DNA from: Phyto melanocephala
Taxonomy: Eukaryota > Arthropoda > Insecta > Diptera > Rhinophoridae
DNA: 64,000 nucleotides
Direction of reading: 5' to 3'
NCBI GenBank assembly: GCA_941918925.1
Contig: OW799237.1
Location: forward strand, 76,581,126-76,645,125
Shown: positions 21,961 through 33,552 of the stretch, piece after piece
Layout of the letters: every line of letters starts with the position of its first letter
Position numbering within the stretch: position 1 is the stretch's first letter
Program-made: the position numbers and the translations under genes
The notes under the pieces: generated by a model
What the model was told of the DNA's origin: nothing
Seen by the model: the letters and a program-made list of their open reading frames with translations, nothing else
Databases searched by the model: none

Positions 21961-23319
21961 TATATAAATAATTCTAAGTCGACCCACATTTTATCAAATA
22001 AGCCGAAATTATTTTTTTATGATTTGTATTTCATTTTATAAAATTTAATGTATAGTATTTATTATGTCTTTACAATTATTTAATAAATTTTAACTATTTT
22101 TATTTATAATGTAATATTAATTTTCCGCCGGTCCCGGTAAAGTTTTTTATATGTAAGTACGTATGTATATTTTAATGACGAAAAACAAATTCAAAAAGTG
22201 GCCTGCTTTGTTAGGCCATCGATGAACGACTGTTGACTATAACTTCATCCAGAAGACTTAAACCAAAATACACCACCAACATAATGGAATAAGAACAAAA
22301 CAAAAAAAATTAAGTGGTATGTTTTGAAATTTACACACAACAGCCGTTTAAAAAGCCTATCAACTAGTCGTTATTTAATTTATTTATGTTATATAAAATT
22401 ACTTTTATTCTCTTGTTTAGTTTTAAAATCAGACCAAGGCATGTCAAACTTCATATATAAAAAATATATACTGCGATTACCTGATCAAGAATGATCAAAA
22501 AAGATTAAAAATATCGACTAAAAAATTGTTCGTTCTACACATGTACGTCACATCAGCCTAACACTTAACACAAACGAAGCATAAACAGTGAGATTTATAT
22601 AAATTATAATGAAAATTAAAGCATTGTATAAATACATAAATAACATAATACGGCTTATAAGAAAAAAACATCACTTTTTTATTTATTTATTTGTTATATA
22701 TTATTTTATTAAGTACTTAATTCACTTTAAAATTTTTATTTGTAATATCAATCACTTGTTTGCTGGTGTGACGTCACACATGAGAAAACTGGTTTTGTTA
22801 AAATTACAACAAACATGCGCAATGCGCGATCTTGCTCTTGTTATACCTCAAGCCTTCAGACTGACATTGTAAATTTCAACTTTATGAACTTATTTAGATT
22901 TTTATAATATTGCCTGTATATAAATTCATGTATAAATTAAAACTACAGCAAAAATGTAATAAAACTGAAACTGTTTTTAAAATATTTGTTAACGTAATAA
23001 AGTTCAAAATAAGGGTGTAAACATGGGCGTAACAAGACCAATGCAAGTAAAATAACGGATAAAATGAAGAAAATTGAACAAATAAATGTAGTTTATAAGA
23101 TACTTGGTAATAGAAATGACAATGAAAAATGTGTCTGTACCCACAAACAAACTTATCTAAACAGACATCCCTCTGTGCTCATCAAAATCATTATCTAACT
23201 TTTAAAAATAAAATTAAAAAATAAGAAACAAAATAAATATTTGAACAAGTAATTTATATATTATGTTTTTAACTTTGTAGTTGAGCGTGGACCGCATTAC
23301 ACCAACCACCAAAAAAATT
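21961..23319. other. Gene-free stretch with repeat fragments
   Basis: The part at 22525-22640 ('CATCAGCCTAACACTT', 'CAGTGAGATTTATAT') matches 11325-11480. 'GGCATGTCAAACTTCATATA' at 22440 resembles the interior of the CAAGGC MITEs. The frame at 22609-22872 has no recognisable product. Confidence 0.45.
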
Positions 23320-23384
23320 GTGTTCATTTTGTCATTCCATTTGGAAATATCCATTTAAGACCCCAAAAAGTATATATTTTCTAA

Positions 23385-25124
23385 AGCTTCGTACACACGG
23401 TTGTCAGATCGTACAATATTGTGTGAAAAATTGGTAGCAAATACCTTACAACCGTGTGAACTGGCAATGTATGCATAACAATGTTGGCAGAAAAGTCATT
23501 GTCATACCATTGATAGACGGCAACCTGACAACAATATTGTCAGATATATTGCAATCGTCTGAACAACCTTCATCGTTATTGTCAGACCATTGAAACATGT
23601 TGTCAGATAATTTTATATTGGCAGATGTACAAGTTTTGTGCATATGACAATGGCGTCATTGTCATACAAGTTAGTGATGTCAGATGTATAAAATGTTGCT
23701 TTTAGTATTGTTGAATAGAATGTTGTTTTTAGGAATTTTCTTGTACTTTCTATTATATTTATACATAAAAACAATTAAGAACGTTATATTCGACCATGAC
23801 TAATCTACTATATACTTATGTCACCAGCACTCGCTTGAAATATGCAGATATTAACTTTATCATAATTTACAAAGAAAAGTTGATAGCAAAAATATACATA
23901 CATATGTTTGTAGTATATGCATAAATATATATAAACACTATAATCATAGACGTTTATACATACATATACAAACTACATAATCTCGGACTTCTATACGTTC
24001 ATACATACTTGCATATACGAAATAATACATGCTAACTATGCCTTTTCATTTGATACCAATATTGTAGAGAGTAAAATTTTAATTATCAAAATATAATTAT
24101 ATTTATTGATTTATATCGTAATCTATTTTACTGTTGAAGCCCTTTTATTTAATACCCATATTGAATTACAAATATGTAATTCGCCCTTTTGTGTTGGACG
24201 TTATCTTAAATAAAGAATTTTTGTTAAGCCTACTGTATTTTACAGTTCAAGCCCTTTCATTTGATACCACTATTGATGGCGGTAAGTTTTTAATTACAAA
24301 AATCATCTTATGTATACAAATTTGTTCGATATTTTGTCATGGCGTTCATCTTGATTTTTATAGGTTATACATGATATTCTGTATTCTACTTGTCAGTTCC
24401 TTTAATTTGATCCCAATATTGCAGGGGGTAAATTAGATAAATTTTTAATAACTAAAATTCACTCATTATACAAATTTGTTCGCCATTCTGTCATGACGGC
24501 CATCTTGAATTTGAACCTTTTTCATAATTTTTTTACATAAATTGTATACTAGGAAAAATTTAGGAGATTTTTTTAAAAACGTGGGAATTTTAAGTATGTA
24601 TCTTCATATGGCATCACTGCAAAACGCTCTTTCAATGCAACAGCTGTTGTGCAAAAAAAAATTGTTAATTTTCTTGCGTGTTTCTTGTTTCAGTTTAGAT
24701 TTGTGTCAATAAGTGGAGAACAAAATGAAAATAATAAAAATTATTGTAAATATGAAGAGGACGGTACAGAGTATTCCATTTTTAAATTTGTGAAAGCTTT
24801 TCTAGATCCCCAGACGCTATCGGAATCTAAGATTGTAAAAAAAACATGACCAAAGCAATTTCTGACAACAGATCTGCCAATTTTTTTTATACCATCATCT
24901 GACAACCGTCTAAACTTACAATTTTTTGTCGGACAACATCGTCAGATAATGTTATTGTCAGAACAACATCTGCCAATGAAATTGTCAGCTTTTCTGACAA
25001 AAGTCTTACAACCGTCAGAACTGACAATTTACCTTATAGAAGCAATTCTTCATTGTCATTCCATTGTTAGCATATGTTTAGGTGTAGCAATTAAGTAAAA
25101 TCTGACAACCGTCTGTACAGAGCT
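23385..25124. mobile_element. PIF/Harbinger-like element with TAA duplication
   Basis: The ends 'AGCTTCGTACACACGGTTGT' and the inverse of 'ACAACCGTCTGTACAGAGCT' form 25-bp inverted repeats differing at a few positions. TAA is duplicated at 23382-23384 and 25125-25127. TGTCAGA/TCTGACA heptamers recur many times near both ends, as expected for transposase-binding sites. The 3-bp TAA target is typical of PIF/Harbinger; assignment is inference. A possible coding remnant lies at 24649-24848 (after 'TTGTTTCAG', reading 'YCKYEEDGTEYSIFKFVKAF'). A family B copy is nested inside. Confidence 0.75.
23775..24540 (-). repeat. Family B copy 3, nested in the Harbinger-like element
   Basis: The plus strand begins 'AAGAACGTTATATTCGACCA' and continues with repeated units of 'AAGCCCTTT.ATTTGATACC' (about 24036, 24138, 24250, 24400), each followed by 'GTTCG.CATTTTGTCATG.CG' variants. 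Unit spacing is about 105-150 bp. The 3' part ends in the 'GACGGCCATCTTGAATTTG' block. Confidence 0.7.
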
Positions 25125-25403
25125 TAAGTCCTGGTTTCATTTTATGACGATCTAGGTATGTCCGTCCGTCTGTTCAAAGCACAATAAAGCTCGAACCGAA
25201 AAAGTTATGGAAATCAAATTTTTCAGGTATATTTTTCAAGGTTTGCTTGGTATTGAAAATCGGTTTAATCGGTGTACTAGGAAGAGAGTTACAACTCATA
25301 ATACAGTTGGTCAAAAAAACTATGCCTTTCCTACATCGAAAAAAATGCGATTGTGTCTAAACGCATTAACGTAAAGCAATAAAAGTTAATAAGTATAAGT
25401 AAA

Positions 25404-26372
25404 ACAAGTAAGAGTTCTATATTCGGCAGTGCCGAATCTGATAATACCCTTCACCATTATGTACATAGGTTTAATCCCACATCGTAGCTTAACCTATATT
25501 TTATGTTATACGCCATTTTTTGCTTATTATTTCCGACGCCATCCTTGATTTTCAATTCTTATGTAGTTATATGTATTCTACTAGTTAAGCCCTTTAATTT
25601 GATATCCATATTGATGGAGTTAAAAGAATTTGATCCGCCATTTTGTTTTAGACGCCATCTTGTATTTTACATTCTTAAATAATTTACTGTATTCCACTGG
25701 TCAAGCCCTTTCATTTGATAGCAATATTAAGGGTGTTCAAGAAGTTATATTTTAAAACACCAGATTTGACCCATATATACATAAATTTATTGTCCGCCAT
25801 TTTGCAGTGGCGGCCAACATGAATATTAAATTTTTTTTATATATAGCTTATATTGCGCTATTCAGATCCTTTCAGATGATACCAATATTGACTCTTTCGA
25901 TTATCTAGAAGCTGAAAAAAAATGATTTTCGTTTGTAAATTTTTGGAATATATATTTAAAAAAATTTGCCTATAATATCTCTATAAGCATATTATATCTA
26001 CAAATAGTAGCAAAGGAACCTATAAATTATTCTATGGCTGAAAAATTTTAATTTTGGTGGTAAAAATATGGGAAAAAACGAGGCAGTCGTGTTTATTTGC
26101 TCACATCTCAGAAAGTTATGGGGCGATTATGCTGAATTTCAATAGCGATTCATTCCGGGATATTTCCAAAAGATTGATACCATACAAAGCTCTGAAGAAC
26201 ATATGGGTGCTTCTAAAATTTGATTTTAATTAACACACGGACAGACGGTCAGGGCTTAATCGACTCCTCTATTTCAGAAAATATATACTTTATGGGGTCG
26301 GAAATAAAAATTGTACAAAAAGAATGACAAAGCTATATATAGCCTTTTGCACCACATGTGAAGGGTATAAAA
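25404..26372 (-). repeat. Family B/A mosaic repeat, copy 4
   Basis: The plus strand starts 'AAACAAGTAAGAGTTCTATA' and 'TTCGGCAGTGCCGAATCTGA'. It has several 'AAGCCCTTT.ATTTGATA' units with 'GACGCCATCTTG' blocks, then from 26065 a family A-type block ('GAGGCAGTCGTGTTTATTTG'), and ends 'GTGAAGGGTATAAAAA'. It shows that the families exchange modules. Confidence 0.7.
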
Positions 26373-27133
26373 AGTATCTCTGCCTGAATTTTTTTTTAAT
26401 CTATACATTACAAAAGGAGTCATAGATCAAAATATACAAAAATGTATATAACACAGCGTCTTTTTCGGTATACATATGTATTTTAAATTAACAACGTAAT
26501 AAGACTGACAAAATATATGTACGATTCCGGCATTTTGCAAACATTGCTTCTTGTTTAAAAGACTTGAAATAACGGAAAATTTTAGTGACACGCCCACCTT
26601 CCATATAACACTTTATCCCAGATTCATATAATTTCTCTATGGACAAAGATGTTGGAAAAATTTTATATTGAAATATCTAAGTTGAATTTATCAGCAGAAA
26701 CTACTTTCATACGCCTACTTCAACGCCCACTTCAGACAAAAATGGGTACCAAAGTATTCTCTTCAATTTCCGTAAAAATAAAATATCGTAGTAAAAAAGA
26801 GTAAGTAGACTTACAAGATTTAAAACTTTAGCGTTTCAAAGGGTGGGTCAGAGAGAATCGCTAGATAACGTAGGTAAACAAAGTTTGAAATCGCTTGATT
26901 TGACGATAAAATAGCTAAACTTTCATCACTGTTCACTTGTCACAGAATCAGGGTTGTCATATGTGGCGATTTTTCGCCATACATGACGATTTGAAATGTG
27001 ATTAGCGTCCAAATTTTCGATTTAGCGACATGGCGATTTTAATGACAATTTTTGAGAATCCACGAATTTATTTTAAATATGTTAAATTCAATTCAATACA
27101 AAAAAGCAATAATTTTTTGTGTATTATAATGTA
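26373..27133. other. Family C-like fragment and unassigned sequence
   Basis: 26430-26760 resembles the interior of family C ('GTGACACGCCCACCTT', 'ATAACACTTTATCCCAGATT'). 26800-27133 is unassigned; it contains 'GTGGCGATTTTTCGCCA' and related GGCGATTT repeats. Confidence 0.5.
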
Positions 27134-27999
27134 CTAGCCAAACCCGGCGCGCGTTGCTACGCCCCTTAATGAATCGAAATGCATTCTGAATTTTAATTGA
27201 ATATCAAGTGCAAAAACCTAAAAATTATAATTTTTTTATGGGCGTGGCATTTCCCACTTTTCTAGTCACGAAATTGTAAAGTCATAAGAGCTCAATATGT
27301 GTGCAAAGTTTCAGAAGAATCGGACCAGTGCATGTATCCCAAAATTAAAATTGTTTTTATGGGCGTGGCCTTGCCCACTTTTCTAATCACGAAATTGTAA
27401 AGTCATAATAGCTCAATATGTGTGCAAAGTTTCAGAATAATCAGTCCAGTGCAAGTACCTCAAAATGATACCTTTTTTTATGGGCGTGGCACTGCCCAAT
27501 TTTCTAATCTTGAAATTATTTAGTCATAACAGCTCAATATGTGTGCAAAGTTTCAGAAAAATCGGTCTGATGCAAGTACCTCAAAATTATAGCCTTTTTT
27601 TATGGGCGTGGCCCCGCCCACTTTTTTAATCACGAAGTTATAAAGTCACGACAGCTTAATATGTGTGCAAAGTTTCAGAAAAATCGGTCCAGTGCAAGTA
27701 CCTCAAAGTTAAAACTTTTTTAGGGGCGTGGCCCCGCCCACTTTTCTTATCACGAAATTATTTAGTCATGACAGCTCGATATGTGTGCAAAGTTTCAGAA
27801 AAATCGGTCAAGTGCAAGTAGCTAAAACTGATAACTAATTTTTTATGGGCGTGCCCCCGCCCACTTTTTTTCATCCATAAACACTCCCCGGTTTGTGTAC
27901 AACAACTTACCAAAGTTTGAGCCCGATCGGTTTTACAATTTCAGAGTCTATAGCTAACACACACACACACACACACACAGAGTTTCACTTTTATATATA
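27134..27999 (-). mobile_element. Helitron-like element, tandem copy 1
   Basis: Read on the minus strand, the 3' end is 'GCGCGCCGGGTTTGGCTAG' followed by T. The 5' side is 'TATATATAAAAGTGAAACTC' followed by a TG-microsatellite. Inside are six units of about 120 bp, each with GGGCGTGG at about 27241, 27361, 27482, 27604, 27724 and 27847. CTAG ending with a following T, and a start in T-rich 'TCTATATA' sequence in other copies, fit a non-autonomous Helitron. No rolling-circle replicase or helicase is present. Confidence 0.7.
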
Positions 28000-28821
28000 C
28001 TAGCCAAACCCGGCGCGCGTTGCTACGCCCCTTAATGAATCGAAATGCATTCTGAATTTTAATTGAATATCAAGTGCAAAAACCTAAAAATTATAATTTT
28101 TTTATAGGCGTGTCATTGCCAACTTTTCTAGTCACGAAATTGTAAAGTCATAGCTGCTCAATATGTGTGCAAAGTTTCAGAAGAATCGGACCAGTGCAAG
28201 TACCTCAAAATTAAAATTGTTTTTATGGGCGTGGCCCTGCCCACTTTTCTAATCACGAAATTGTAAAGTCATAACAGCTCAATATGTGTGCAAAGTTTCA
28301 GAATAATCGGTCAAGTGCAAGTACCTTAAAATGATACCTTTTTTTTATGGGCGTGGCACTGCCCACTTTTCTAATCACGAAATTATTTAGTCATGACAGC
28401 TCAATATGTGTGCAAAGTTTCAGAAAAATCAGTCTGGTGCAAGTACCTCAAAATTATAGCCTTTTTTTATGGGCGTGGCCCCGCCCACTTTTTTAATCTT
28501 AAAATTATAAAGTCACGACAGCTTAATATGTGTGCAAAGTTTAAGAAAAATCGGTCCAGTGCAAGTGCCTCAATATTAAAACTTTTTTAGGGGCGTGGCC
28601 CCGCCCACTTTTCTTATCACGAAATTATTTAGTCATGAGAGCTCGATATGTGTGTAAAGTTTCAGAAAAATCGGTCAAGTGCAAGTAGCTAAAACTGATA
28701 ACTAATTTTTTATGGGCGTGGCCCCGCCCACTTTTTTTCATCCATAAACACTCCCCGGTATGTGTACAACAACTTACCAAAGTTTGAGCCCGATCGGTTT
28801 TACAGTTTCAGAGTCTATAGC

Positions 28822-28868
<47 letters not shown>

Positions 28869-28888
28869 TTCACTTTTATATATATAGA
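28000..28888 (-). mobile_element. Helitron-like element, tandem copy 2
   Basis: Head-to-tail with copy 1; its CTAG end abuts the TATATATA start of copy 1. It is nearly identical to copy 1 in unit order, and has a longer (AC)n run (28824-28863). The 5' terminus 'TCTATATATATAAAAGTG' is complete and preceded by A, as expected for Helitron insertion between A and T. The frame at 28393-28590 is formed by the repeat units and is not a gene. Confidence 0.75.
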
Positions 28889-30557
28889 TAGATGAACTTT
28901 CATTCATACATTCATTCATATGTGTGTGAACAGTTGGCTCATGTAGAAGGTGTGTTAGAACAGTTTAGTTTATCGACTTTAACAATAAAATGAATGCGCA
29001 TACATTAATGCATATACATATGTACATTACGATGCATATAAAAGTAAAAAGTACTTTTGTAAGGCAGTTTCGAATTTTTTTGCCGAACGTAGGGATCATC
29101 CTATTCTTGGCATTTACAGTAGGTGAGTATAAGATAAACACTTCTCTCTTGTCTAATTCATTTCAAATGTCAAACTTTGTATATAAAAAAAATAAATGTG
29201 TTTAAAAATCATTTTTAATTTGTTTTAAATAACATAAAAAATATATATTAGCAAATTTTTCCCATTTTTAGCGAATTTAGTTGTTCGGATCAAATTTATT
29301 TAATATTTAGAATAAAAAAATATTTGTTATAGTTATAAAAATATAAATCTATATAAAAATATATCTCAAAAACTAAACAAGAGGGCTTGGCGATTTTTAC
29401 CATTTAATTTGCTAGAATCTTAAAATTTTACTGACAACCCTACACACAATCAGAATTATCCAGGGTACACTTATACAAGGTGGCGGTGCCAGCCCAGCTG
29501 ACAATTTTTTTGTGTTCTGGAGTATGTCAAACTACATATTAAAAAAATGATTTCAACTCCGGAAATTGTCAAACTTCATACATAAAAAAAAGAGAGCCGA
29601 AAATCGCTCTCCTTAACGCTATCACCTTATGTAATTACACCATGGAATTATCCAAGGGAATTATCAGTTTTATTTCCAGTGGTTGTGCTCGTGTGGTTTT
29701 GTATTTTTGGTCTTGCAAGAGAAAAGTGAATATAGTTAAAAGTTAACTAGTTTTGAAGTTATATCTTTCTTCTTGAAGTTTTTTTAAAGAAACCCGGAAA
29801 AATGTGCAACCTAAGAGTATGTAGTGGAATTATTATAGTAAAATCAGTTTTGTTATCAAAACAAATAAAATTTAGAAGACATTGTCTTAAAACGCCGTAT
29901 ATACATATGTATGTATGTGCATAAATACATAGATGTGTATGGATTTGTGTAAAGCTAATTTTTTTGTTTGCGATAATTGCTTGCAAAATTTCTTTTAAAA
30001 TATTTGATACTTGGAACAGTGTACTCCGACATGGAATTTACATAAAATTATAAATTTATTTATTACTTTAAAATTAGTTTTTAATTATTCCAACTTCAAA
30101 GAATATCTCAAGTCACATGTCGATAAAATCCCTGCAGTCAAGATGTGTACTTTTTTTGTCAATAACTACAGCAAAATTTTAAATTAGAGAATTTTTTGGA
30201 CAGTTTTTACGACTAGTAACGAGAGTGTAGCCAAAGATCTTATTATTAAACTACCAAGTTTATGTAAGGCGCACAACTGAGACGAACGACGATTTTTTCG
30301 CCGCGAAATTAAAACAACGTATACGATAATACATAAGAGAGTCGGTTAAATTTTAATATATGTATGTATGCTTAAATTAGACTTGACTTAACCTTACAAA
30401 ACACCTGTTTGAACCAAACTTATGGGCAACAATGTATTTGATTACATATGACTATCGCCATTAACCATAGAAATCAACTGAATTTGATTTTCCATATCAA
30501 TATACAAAAATCGAGTTTTTAAATAATGAGATATCTATTTAATAAAAAAATATTTGA
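28889..30557. other. Gene-free stretch
   Basis: No gene. Fragments resembling the interior of the CAAGGC MITEs occur at 29130-29200 and 29520-29610 ('TGTCAAACTTCATA.ATAAAAA'). Frames at 28990-29205 and 29759-29986 have no recognisable product. Confidence 0.45.
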
Positions 30558-30934
30558 ATGTAATTTATTTGGTTGTTGGGTTTAAGCTGGTTTATATGCA
30601 TTTCACTGGTGCTTATGCCAGATCATCAGTAAACCTTTTACCCAAATTCTTGAAAAAGTTTAAAATGTTATAAGTTATATTTTCAAATTCTCATTAACAA
30701 AATGAGAATTCAAAAATAAAACAAAAAACTATAAAAAACTTTTTCAAAAACCCAACCAACAATTTTTCAATATTAATTTATTTTATTTTTCTAATCCCTT
30801 TATAATTTGGGTAAAAGGTTTACTGATGATCTGGCATAAGCACCAGTGAAATGCATATAAACCAGCTTAAACCCAACAACCAAATAAATTACATTGAAAA
30901 ATTACTTGGGAGCATATCCCGAATAATCTAGTAA
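30558..30934. mobile_element. Element with about 90-bp inverted repeats
   Basis: The left arm (about 30558-30652, 'TTTATTTGGTTGTTGGGTTT', 'GCTTATGCCAGATCATCAGT') is repeated in inverse at about 30800-30894. A second, shorter inverse pair around 'AAAATGAGAATTCAAAAATA' lies in the interior. A 17-bp direct repeat 'TAAAAAAATATTTGAAT' flanks 30560-30934, which may be a target duplication or microhomology. Related fragments occur at 15610-15745, 42136-42198 and near 63545. Confidence 0.75.
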
Positions 30935-31188
30935 ATTAAAAAAATATTTGAATAGAAATTTTTTTTCGTATTGCCACTGTAATTAGTAATTATATGGATG
31001 TAGACATACATAAGTATTTTCTCGTTTCTGGTAATTTTTTTGTCCCCCTAGAAATTTCCATAAATTTTACGTAAATAATTGTCCATATTCTATTAGGCGA
31101 TAATATTTATCATTTATTTATTTACTATACATAAAGGCAGTAAGGCCGAAGCGTATTGGTACGATTCTTTGAACACATATTTTACAAA

Positions 31189-31835
31189 ATGAAATTTAAG
31201 GTGAAACTTACAAAATCACTTCTTTGTTATGTTATTTTTCTGTATAAATAATGCTCTGTGAAATTTTATTTATTTGCAGAAGGCAACTTCAGCTTTGCAC
31301 AAACTTTTTGTTTATGGAGGTTTAAAATATGGCCAGCCTAGCCATTCCATTTTGGCAAATGAGGGAAACGGCTTTGCAAAGTTTTGGTGTCGTGCCACAA
31401 CCACTGAAAAATTACCACTGGTTATAGCAACACGCTATAATATTCCTTTTCTACTTAACAAGTCTGGTCTTGGATACTATGTAACTGGCGAAATTTATGA
31501 AGTAGATGAAAAAATGCTTAAAAGTTTGGACAACTTTGAAGACTGCGAAGATGTTTATGTGAGAGAAATGCGTGATATGAATATAGGTGTTGGAGAAGGG
31601 TAAATATAAAAATGTTTAAAAACATTTTGAAATATGTTCTATATATATATATATTTTTTTTAGCACCGTACCGTGTTGGGTATATTTGTTGCAAAAATAT
31701 CCCGAAAAACTTTTGAGCCTACCATTTCTATCCAGTTATGAAAACTGTCCTGCACACCCCTATGTAATGCGTAACAAACGTCATCACAAGCATCCTCCTA
31801 ATCAGGATCTATCTTATACTGCAACACATGCCTAA
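31189..31835 (+). CDS. Tina-1: Tina-1/gamma-glutamylamine cyclotransferase-like (3 exons)
   Basis: Exons are 31189-31200, 31280-31599 and 31664-31835 (introns 79 and 64 bp), giving 167 aa. The four-codon first exon (ATG AAA TTT AAG) is a prediction that keeps frame. The AIG2/GGCT fold signature is 'HKLFVYGGLKYGQ' at about residues 11-23. The likely catalytic glutamate is E91 in 'LDNFEDCEDVYVRE'. The third exon adds 'VPCWVYLL..' and 'SYENCPAHPYVMR', typical of the Tina-1/GGACT branch. Enzymes of this group release 5-oxoproline from gamma-glutamyl-amine compounds in the cytosol; activity of the fly protein is inferred. The TTG just upstream of exon 2 is intronic. Confidence 0.88.
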
Positions 31836-33552
31836 AATATCTTAGGCTCTTACGAGAACTAATTTCACTTCTTCAATTTGTACTTAATACAAGATGACGT
31901 AAATGGCGTAAAGTGGCTACTTTTACTGCACCTTGTACATACATATATATTAATAGTATAGATTTTTAAATTTATATATGTGTATACATCACATTTTTTT
32001 TTTAATTTTAAATTTATTTGGAACTAAAATCGATTTTTAACACATACCTGTTTATATATTTTAAAATACATTTCAAAAATACATTATCTTCAACACATTA
32101 AAATAGTGAAATAAACTGTAATTTGTAATTTAAAAATTTAATAATTCTGCGTTACTATTAATGTCAGCCACAAAATTCAATACTAATAGGGAACATTTTT
32201 ACGTATTTTTCTCCTACAAAAGCATTTATAAATTTTCTTCGTGGAATAGGTATTTTAATAAATTTGAGTGTATCCTGCACTAACTATTTAATTAATCCTG
32301 TACACTAACTATCTAAGAAAAAATTTAGTGATTTAAATTTGCAGTTTTCAACTTCTTATAATCTTACATTCACTTTAAATGGTATAATAAGAAAAGTAAT
32401 ATTTTGTCCTCTAACTCAAAATTGTTTAATCCAAGTTTGAAATCCAAAATTCTATGTATATTCCAAAACATTAAAATACACAAATACTATAAAAACTAGA
32501 AAATGTCACCCATAAAATTTGCAGTCTCACCTCGGATCATAAGCCACTAATTTATAGAATCTATGTTCACAAACGTAGAAAAACCTTGTGGTGCCATGGA
32601 AATGCATAACTTTGTCATTCCGTTTGTAATTTTTACAATATTCTCTTTCGACCGCATAAATTATATATTATCTGAAAGCTTATGACTAGGTAATTCGATT
32701 GCAGTAATGTCTGTCTGTCCATATATTGGTTAAAAGGAAATTCTTGAAGACCCCACATGTTGCACAGATCTGTATTTTGTATCAACCTTTTGCAAATATT
32801 CGGGAATCTATCGCACAATTGCCTTATCACTTTTTAAGATATGACCAAATAAATACGATTTTCTCATATTATTAAACTAATTTTACAGCTAAATTTTTAA
32901 AGTATAACATTGAATCAGAAATCAAGGCCACACTACATACATCTTTGTACATTTACCCTTATTCTGTTTGGCGACGGCAATACAAGACGATGTCGTTTTG
33001 TATCGTTGTAAATCCGTATTCTCGTTAACAATATTGTCATTTATCGATGACTGTCAACTCATGTTTGGTATTTTGTTAAAAAATTTGATGTTGCCTTAAA
33101 TTGCCGTTGATATTGTTTGTGATTTTGGTATCGTCTTGTGTACAAACTAAAATTTAAAAAGAATGAAGAAATTAAAAATAAAAAATACCTATAATGGTAA
33201 AAAGTGCATTTTAAGTCAAAAATGGACAAAATAAAATTACAAACCCCAGCCAATTTGAAAAATTAGTGGAAGAGTTAGTAAAAAATCCATTCTTGCCAGA
33301 GGTTTTCGCAGAGGCACTGTCTTTTGCACAGCAAATGAAAAATGTTTTCTTAAAATATGTATGTGTATATGTTTACATGGTGATAATTGGTTCAAGTCAA
33401 TGCTATCTAGAGTTTTAAAAATGCATAAAATGAGATTTAGAGCTAACCGCCTTATATATATTTAATTAATTTTTTAACTTTACAAATTCATCATGCCGAT
33501 TATATTTCTATTCTTTCTTTTTTTGTTTGTAAACTTATTATTCACTGCTTTA
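31836..33552. other. Convergent intergenic region with a family B fragment
   Basis: This separates the 3' ends of the Tina-1-like gene and DNAJC21. At 32575-32870 is a diverged family A/B fragment ('TTGTCATTCCGTTTGTAA', 'CGACCGCATAAATTATATA'); the frame 32633-32830 (-) lies in it. The rest is unassigned. Confidence 0.5.

Larger units (their letters stand above)
23320..25392 (+). repeat. Family C copy 2, split by a 1.74-kb insertion
   Basis: The left part, 23320-23384, contains 'TTTTGTCATTCCATTTGGAA' and 'CAAAAAGTATATATTTTCTA'. The right part resumes at 25125 with 'TAAGTCCTGGTTTCATTTTA', 'TGACGATCTAGGTATGTCC' and 'CGTCTGTTCAAAGCAC'. The join matches the continuous family C copy at 7600-7690. 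Confidence 0.8.

Noticed and set aside
28393..28590. Open frame across the 120-bp units
   Set aside because: Produced by in-phase repeat units of the Helitron-like element.
27961..28863. Possible CRISPR array from regular 120-bp spacing
   Set aside because: Units are diverged eukaryotic transposon repeats far longer than CRISPR repeats, with no spacer structure.
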